Below, piece after piece: positions 23,517 through 26,667 of a stretch of DNA of 26,667 nucleotides. The translations under genes were made by a program, and so were the position numbers. The notes beneath the pieces were generated by a model, which ran no database searches, had not been told where the DNA came from, and saw nothing but the letters and a program-made list of their open reading frames with translations. The stretch is from NCBI GenBank assembly GCA_026397675.1, contig JAPLUH010000220.1, positions 1 to 26,667 of the forward strand, in the 5' to 3' direction. Numbering within the stretch: position 1 is the stretch's first letter; every line of letters begins with the position of its first letter. The DNA is from Verrucomicrobiota bacterium (GTDB lineage: Bacteria > Verrucomicrobiota > Verrucomicrobiia > Limisphaerales > UBA9464).

Positions 23517-24878
23517 TCAATCGAGGCCGATGATGGCCGGGTTGCCGTAGAGTGTGAAGCTACCCACCCGCTCAAAGCGAAGATTGAGGAGCTGACCCTG
23601 ATGCCGGGGTGATCCTTCGAAGACGGTGATCTTGTTGGTTCGGGTCCGGCCTTCGTAGCGCGCGGGGTTGCGATGGCTGGGGCCCTCAACCAACACCTCC
23701 ACTATGCTGCCCACTAGGGCCTCGAACTTGGCCATCGCTATGCGGTTGATCTCAGCCAGGAGCCGTTGATGGCGCTCCTCGATGACCTCTTCTGCTATCT
23801 GATCGGGCATCGCGGCCGCCGGGGTATCCCGCCGCTGGCTGTACTTGAAGAGGAAGGCCTGATCGAACTGGACCTGCTGGCACAGAGAGAGCGTCTCTTG
23901 GAAGTCTTCTTCGGTTTCGCCAGGAAAGCCGACGATGATGTCCGTGCTTACCCCCATGTCGGGGCGGACGGCTCGGAGCTTCGCAATAATCTCCAGGAAG
24001 CGCTCCCGGGTGTATCCTCGGTGCATGAGTTTGAGCAGACGGTTAGATCCGCTTTGGACGGGCAAGTGCGCACTCTCCACCAGTTTCGGGAGACGACCGT
24101 AGGCATCCACTAGGTCGTCGCCGTAGCCCTTGGGATGGGGCGAGGTGAAACGAATTCGTTCAATGCCCTCGATGGCATGGACTGCCTCGATGAGTTGGAC
24201 GAAGGCGCTGCGGCCGTCCAGCACCGGGTACATCCGGCGGCCATAGCTGGTGACAATTTGGCCGAGCAAGGTGATCTCGCGGACCCCGCGGGAGGCCAGT
24301 TCTTGGCACTCGGCGACGATGTCTTCCATGGGGCGGCTCCGCTCCTCACCCCGTGTGGAGGGTACGATGCAGAAAGTGCAGTGTTGGTTGCACCCTTGCA
24401 TGATGCTGACAAAGGCAGTGACGGGTCGGGAATCGTTGCCGACACCGTGGCCGAGGTGCTCGCGGATGGCCGACTCGCTGCCGGGTTCATCGGCTGTGTC
24501 CACGACTTTGTCGCGAGAACCGGACAGCAACGAATCTAGGTATTCCCCGGTTCGGTGAATTTTCTGTGTCCCGAGTACGAGGTCGACTCCGGGCAATTGG
24601 TCGATGAGTTCGCTCCCCCGGCTCTGGGCCATGCAGCCCAAGAAGCCGAAGATCTTTTTGTTCCCGCGCTTGCGGTCTGCACCGATGACATTTTGCATCC
24701 GGCTCAGGGCCTTCTGTTCGGCCATGTCGCGAACACTGCAAGTGTTGAGCAGGACGACGTCGGCCTCGCTCTCGGTGGAAGCCAGGGAGTAGCCGCGGGC
24801 CAAGAGTTGGACCGAGACAGCCTCGCTGTCCCGTTCGTTCATCTGGCAACCGTAGGTCTTGATATAAACGCTGGGCAT
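23517..24878 (-). CDS. miaB: tRNA-2-methylthio-N6-isopentenyladenosine synthase (MiaB)
   Basis: A 453-residue radical-SAM methylthiotransferase that adds the 2-methylthio group to N6-isopentenyl-A37 in tRNAs. The N-terminal UPF0004 domain supplies the auxiliary cluster cysteines: Cys11 (YGCQMN), Cys47 (LLNTCSVRD) and Cys82 (GFLGCMAQ). The radical-SAM cluster is CNQHCTFC (Cys163, 167, 170). A C-terminal TRAM domain follows (about 385-450, IVEVLVEGPS to TRTNKITVFEG). The length is standard and ATG 24878 gives the conserved start. It lies divergent from the ApaG-domain gene. An inverted repeat (24904-24923) sits 26 nt upstream of the start. Confidence 0.96.
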   Translation of the reverse strand: MPSVYIKTYGCQMNERDSEAVSVQLLARGYSLASTESEADVVLLNTCSVRDMAEQKALSRMQNVIGADRKRGNKKIFGFLGCMAQSRGSELIDQLPGVDLVLGTQKIHRTGEYLDSLLSGSRDKVVDTADEPGSESAIREHLGHGVGNDSRPVTAFVSIMQGCNQHCTFCIVPSTRGEERSRPMEDIVAECQELASRGVREITLLGQIVTSYGRRMYPVLDGRSAFVQLIEAVHAIEGIERIRFTSPHPKGYGDDLVDAYGRLPKLVESAHLPVQSGSNRLLKLMHRGYTRERFLEIIAKLRAVRPDMGVSTDIIVGFPGETEEDFQETLSLCQQVQFDQAFLFKYSQRRDTPAAAMPDQIAEEVIEERHQRLLAEINRIAMAKFEALVGSIVEVLVEGPSHRNPARYEGRTRTNKITVFEGSPRHQGQLLNLRFERVGSFTLYGNPAIIGLD

Positions 24879-24903
24879 GGTGTCGAACGACGGGCGTGAC
24901 GAT

Positions 24904-24923
24904 ATCCCGGCGGGCTCCGGGAT
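24904..24923 (-). repeat. Inverted repeat in the miaB leader
   Basis: ATCCCGG (24904-24910) and CCGGGAT (24917-24923) form a 7-bp GC-rich stem with a 6-nt loop, upstream of the miaB ATG at 24878. It could be a leader hairpin or an operator for miaB. No promoter hexamers are convincing in this 127-nt divergent gap. Confidence 0.35.
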
Positions 24924-25005
24924 GCCACGAACAAGCGCGTATTCTCAGGCGGTCCAGTAAACCGCTGTTGGCCAACCGAATTGTTCCAGACTAGTGTTCC
25001 GCCAG

Positions 25006-25407
25006 ATGGGAACCATTGGGGAAATGATCGAATTGCCAGGACTGAAAGTCACGGTGGACCGCCTGCTCTACCAGCGTCTCCGGGCCGACCAGTCCGACAA
25101 GCCGCACTCGTTCATCTATTTCATTTCCATCCATAATGACTCTCCGGTTCCGGTGACCCTCCGTGGGCGCAAGTGGGTGGTGACCCACGAGGACGACACG
25201 GTGTTGGTGGTGGAGGGCGATGGCGTGGTCGGAGAGACTCCGTTGATCGCCCCGGGCACCAAGTTTAGTTACAATAGTCGGCACATTATCGGAACCAACA
25301 CGGCAGTGGCCGAGGGTTCCTACCTGGGAGTCGACGATGCTGGGCGCTGCGTCGTGGTGAGAATCCCCCGTTTCCGTATGGAAGTCCCGGAGGCGAGCGA
25401 GTGCTGA
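25006..25407 (+). CDS. ApaG-domain (DUF525) protein
   Basis: A protein of about 133 residues made almost wholly of one ApaG domain: immunoglobulin-like beta sandwich strands with FIYFISIHNDSPVPVTLRGR, KWVVTHEDDTVLVVEGDGVV, GETPLIAPGTKFSYNS and a C-terminal VRIPRFRMEVP. The GDGVVG and PG-x-x-F-x-Y motifs are family hallmarks. ApaG is linked to Mg2+/Co2+ tolerance in enterobacteria, but the molecular role is unclear. The start is uncertain: ATG 25006 or ATG 25024. The latter has GGGGA immediately upstream, too close for a good ribosome-binding site. It is divergent from miaB and ends 26 nt before the convergent gmhB. Confidence 0.9.
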   Translation: MGTIGEMIELPGLKVTVDRLLYQRLRADQSDKPHSFIYFISIHNDSPVPVTLRGRKWVVTHEDDTVLVVEGDGVVGETPLIAPGTKFSYNSRHIIGTNTAVAEGSYLGVDDAGRCVVVRIPRFRMEVPEASEC

Positions 25408-25433
25408 AGTTGGGGGCTGCTGAAGACTCTAGC

Positions 25434-25988
25434 TCAGTCGTTGGATCGCGAGCTCAGAATCCAGTCGGCCACTTGCAGCCACCCATCGACGACGATCCCG
25501 GGATCCAGAGATGATCCTTCGGTGCGTTCCAGTTCGGAACCATAGCCCGTGCGCACCAGAAAACTCCGCCTCACTCCGGCATTCCAACCGGCCTCCAGGT
25601 CGATGCGTTTGTCGCCGACCATGTAGCTAGACGGGAGGTCGAGCTGAAATTCATCCCGGGCATCCCAGAGAAATTGGGGCGAGGGCTTGCGTCCGCGGCT
25701 GGGTTGATCCGGGGCTTCAAAGGCCGAATAGAATTTTAGGAATTTGACGCCGGCTTGGGCCATTTCGGACTGGATATGGGCGTGGACCCGATCGACATCA
25801 GCCTCGGTGAAATAGCCCCGGCCAACACCGGATTGATTGGTTACCACGATCAGCGCAAACCCCGCGTCGCTCAAGCGCCTCAGGGCGGGGGCGGCCTCCG
25901 AAAAGAATTCGACCTCTTCAGGGCGGTGCAAGTAGTGCTTTTCGCGGATGAGCGTCCCGTCTCGATCGAGGAATATCGCGGGTCTCAT
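25434..25988 (-). CDS. gmhB: D-glycero-beta-D-manno-heptose-1,7-bisphosphate 7-phosphatase
   Basis: A 184-residue HAD-superfamily phosphatase of the histidinol-phosphatase/GmhB type. AIFLDRDGTLIRE carries the nucleophile Asp and the general acid Asp. LIVVTNQSGVGRGYF is motif II, and GRKPSPQFLWDA plus YMVGDKRIDLEAGWNAG are motifs III and IV. It removes the 7-phosphate of heptose bisphosphate in ADP-heptose synthesis for LPS core. The zinc-binding Cys cluster typical of many GmhB enzymes is absent in the visible loop (FEAPDQPSRGRKPS), so assignment to GmhB rests on the motifs and on the adjacent kinase. The start is ATG 25988; an in-frame TTG overlapping the upstream stop (TTGA) is an alternative. 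Confidence 0.88.
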   Translation of the reverse strand: MRPAIFLDRDGTLIREKHYLHRPEEVEFFSEAAPALRRLSDAGFALIVVTNQSGVGRGYFTEADVDRVHAHIQSEMAQAGVKFLKFYSAFEAPDQPSRGRKPSPQFLWDARDEFQLDLPSSYMVGDKRIDLEAGWNAGVRRSFLVRTGYGSELERTEGSSLDPGIVVDGWLQVADWILSSRSND

Positions 25989-25993
25989 GAAGA

Positions 25994-26667
25994 TCAAGCG
26001 TGGGTGTCGAAGGTGGCCAGAAGCTCGGCCGGGCTGACAGTGGCTGTGCCCCGTTTGCCAACCACCACTCCAGCGGCGTGGTTGGAGAAGATGGTGGCCT
26101 CGACGGGCGAGGCGCCGGCCGCGATTGCTAGCGTGAAGGCTGCGATCACGGTGTCCCCGGCCCCGGAGACGTCAAAGACTTCGCGGGCAATTGTGGGGAC
26201 ATGGAAGGGGGGCTCGTTGCGTCGGCACAAGAGCATGCCCAATTCGCCGAGGGTGACCAGCAACAGGGCGGGCCGCAGGGTTTCCTGAAGTCGTCGAACG
26301 GCTTCCTGAAGCGGTGAGTCGGACATGGGATTGGTTGCGCGGACCGAGTCTTCTACGCCAGCCAACTCGAAGACTTCCTTGCGATTGGGAGTGATCAAGG
26401 AAAGCCCGCGCAAGTTGAGTTGATGGACGGGCTTGGGATCGACGCTCAGCCAGCAACCCGCTTCTTTGCAGCGATCCCGGATACCGTCCAGCAGTGCCTG
26501 GGTGACGACTCCTTTGCCGTAGTCGCCCACCACCACACCAGCGATTTTTGGAAGGGCTCTCTCGAGCTTGGTCAACAGCGTCCGCGTAGTTGCTTCATCG
26601 ATCTCTCCACGGGTTTCCCGGTCGAGTCGAACGATTTGTTGCTGCCCTGCAACGATCCGCATCTTGG
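25994..26667 (-). CDS. hldA: D-glycero-beta-D-manno-heptose-7-phosphate kinase (HldA/RfaE1-like), 5'-truncated by the window edge
   Basis: The C-terminal 223 residues or so of a PfkB-family sugar kinase. The frame is open to the window edge, so the N-terminus is outside. KMRIVAGQQQIVRLDRE, VVVGDYGKGVVTQALL and VDPKPVHQLNLRGLSLITPNRKE are typical of RfaE domain I. DVSGAGDTVIAAF holds the catalytic Asp in the GAGD anion hole. The protein stops after the kinase domain (ELLATFDTHA), so it lacks the nucleotidyltransferase half of the fused HldE and is better called HldA-like. It phosphorylates heptose-7-phosphate at C1, and its product is the substrate of GmhB. gmhB follows with a 5-nt gap. Confidence 0.9.
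   Translation of the reverse strand, partial: KMRIVAGQQQIVRLDRETRGEIDEATTRTLLTKLERALPKIAGVVVGDYGKGVVTQALLDGIRDRCKEAGCWLSVDPKPVHQLNLRGLSLITPNRKEVFELAGVEDSVRATNPMSDSPLQEAVRRLQETLRPALLLVTLGELGMLLCRRNEPPFHVPTIAREVFDVSGAGDTVIAAFTLAIAAGASPVEATIFSNHAAGVVVGKRGTATVSPAELLATFDTHA

Noticed and set aside
1..26667. A defence island, mobile element, CRISPR array or biosynthetic cluster
   Set aside because: No transposase, integrase, repeat array, toxin-antitoxin, nuclease or NRPS/PKS sequence was seen; nearly all genes are conserved metabolic or membrane families.

Overview
The window is a gene-dense chromosomal segment of about 60% GC from a Gram-negative bacterium. I infer Verrucomicrobiota (Limisphaerales/Pedosphaera-like). 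The reasons are a DUF1080 secreted protein, a DUF5722 glycosidase-like protein, a GYF_2 membrane protein, a secreted sulfocyanin-like cupredoxin, a PQQ sugar dehydrogenase, and ADP-heptose (LPS core) genes. This placement comes from family recognition, not from a marker-gene tree. Almost no gene start has a Shine-Dalgarno sequence. I see no rRNA, tRNA, IS element, prophage or CRISPR array. Most of the content is metabolic and housekeeping.

Layout. 1-1448 (+): the 3' part of an SDR oxidoreductase, then an RluA-type pseudouridine synthase. 1398-4138 (-): N-acetylglutamate synthase (argA-like, with an unusual predicted membrane anchor), translationally coupled to a DUF5722 protein. 4297-6430 (+): a GbsR/MarR regulator with an 18-bp palindrome at its start codon, a DCC1-like thiol oxidoreductase, and PhoH. 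6450-19913 is a long run on the minus strand. Read in transcription order it contains an OFA-family MFS transporter, a 54-residue putative small subunit of that transporter, a PQQ sugar dehydrogenase, a strong terminator, a cupredoxin coupled to ribF, a DUF1080 protein, a secreted coiled-coil protein, ubiE, aroQ, accB, accC, a second terminator, a POT peptide transporter, a GYF_2 protein and a DUF2752 protein. 20222-23494 (+): an orphan DUF485 protein, a DedA protein, GlcD and a SirB1-type transglutaminase-like protein, closely spaced. 23517-24878 (-): miaB. 25006-25407 (+): an ApaG-domain protein. 25434-26667 (-): a heptose-7-phosphate kinase (cut by the window edge) followed by the heptose bisphosphate phosphatase gmhB.

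How the genes work together. accB and accC supply two subunits of acetyl-CoA carboxylase. aroQ belongs to the shikimate pathway, ubiE to quinone synthesis, ribF to FMN/FAD synthesis, argA to arginine synthesis, and the hldA-like and gmhB genes to ADP-heptose synthesis. The OFA transporter, GlcD and PQQ dehydrogenase suggest use of small organic acids and sugars, but they are not shown to form one pathway.

I did not find a clear new multi-gene system. The best leads are the membrane-anchored ArgA, the operator-like palindrome on the gbsR start codon, the cupredoxin with His in place of the axial Met, the tiny OFA partner gene, and the DUF485 gene without its usual symporter.
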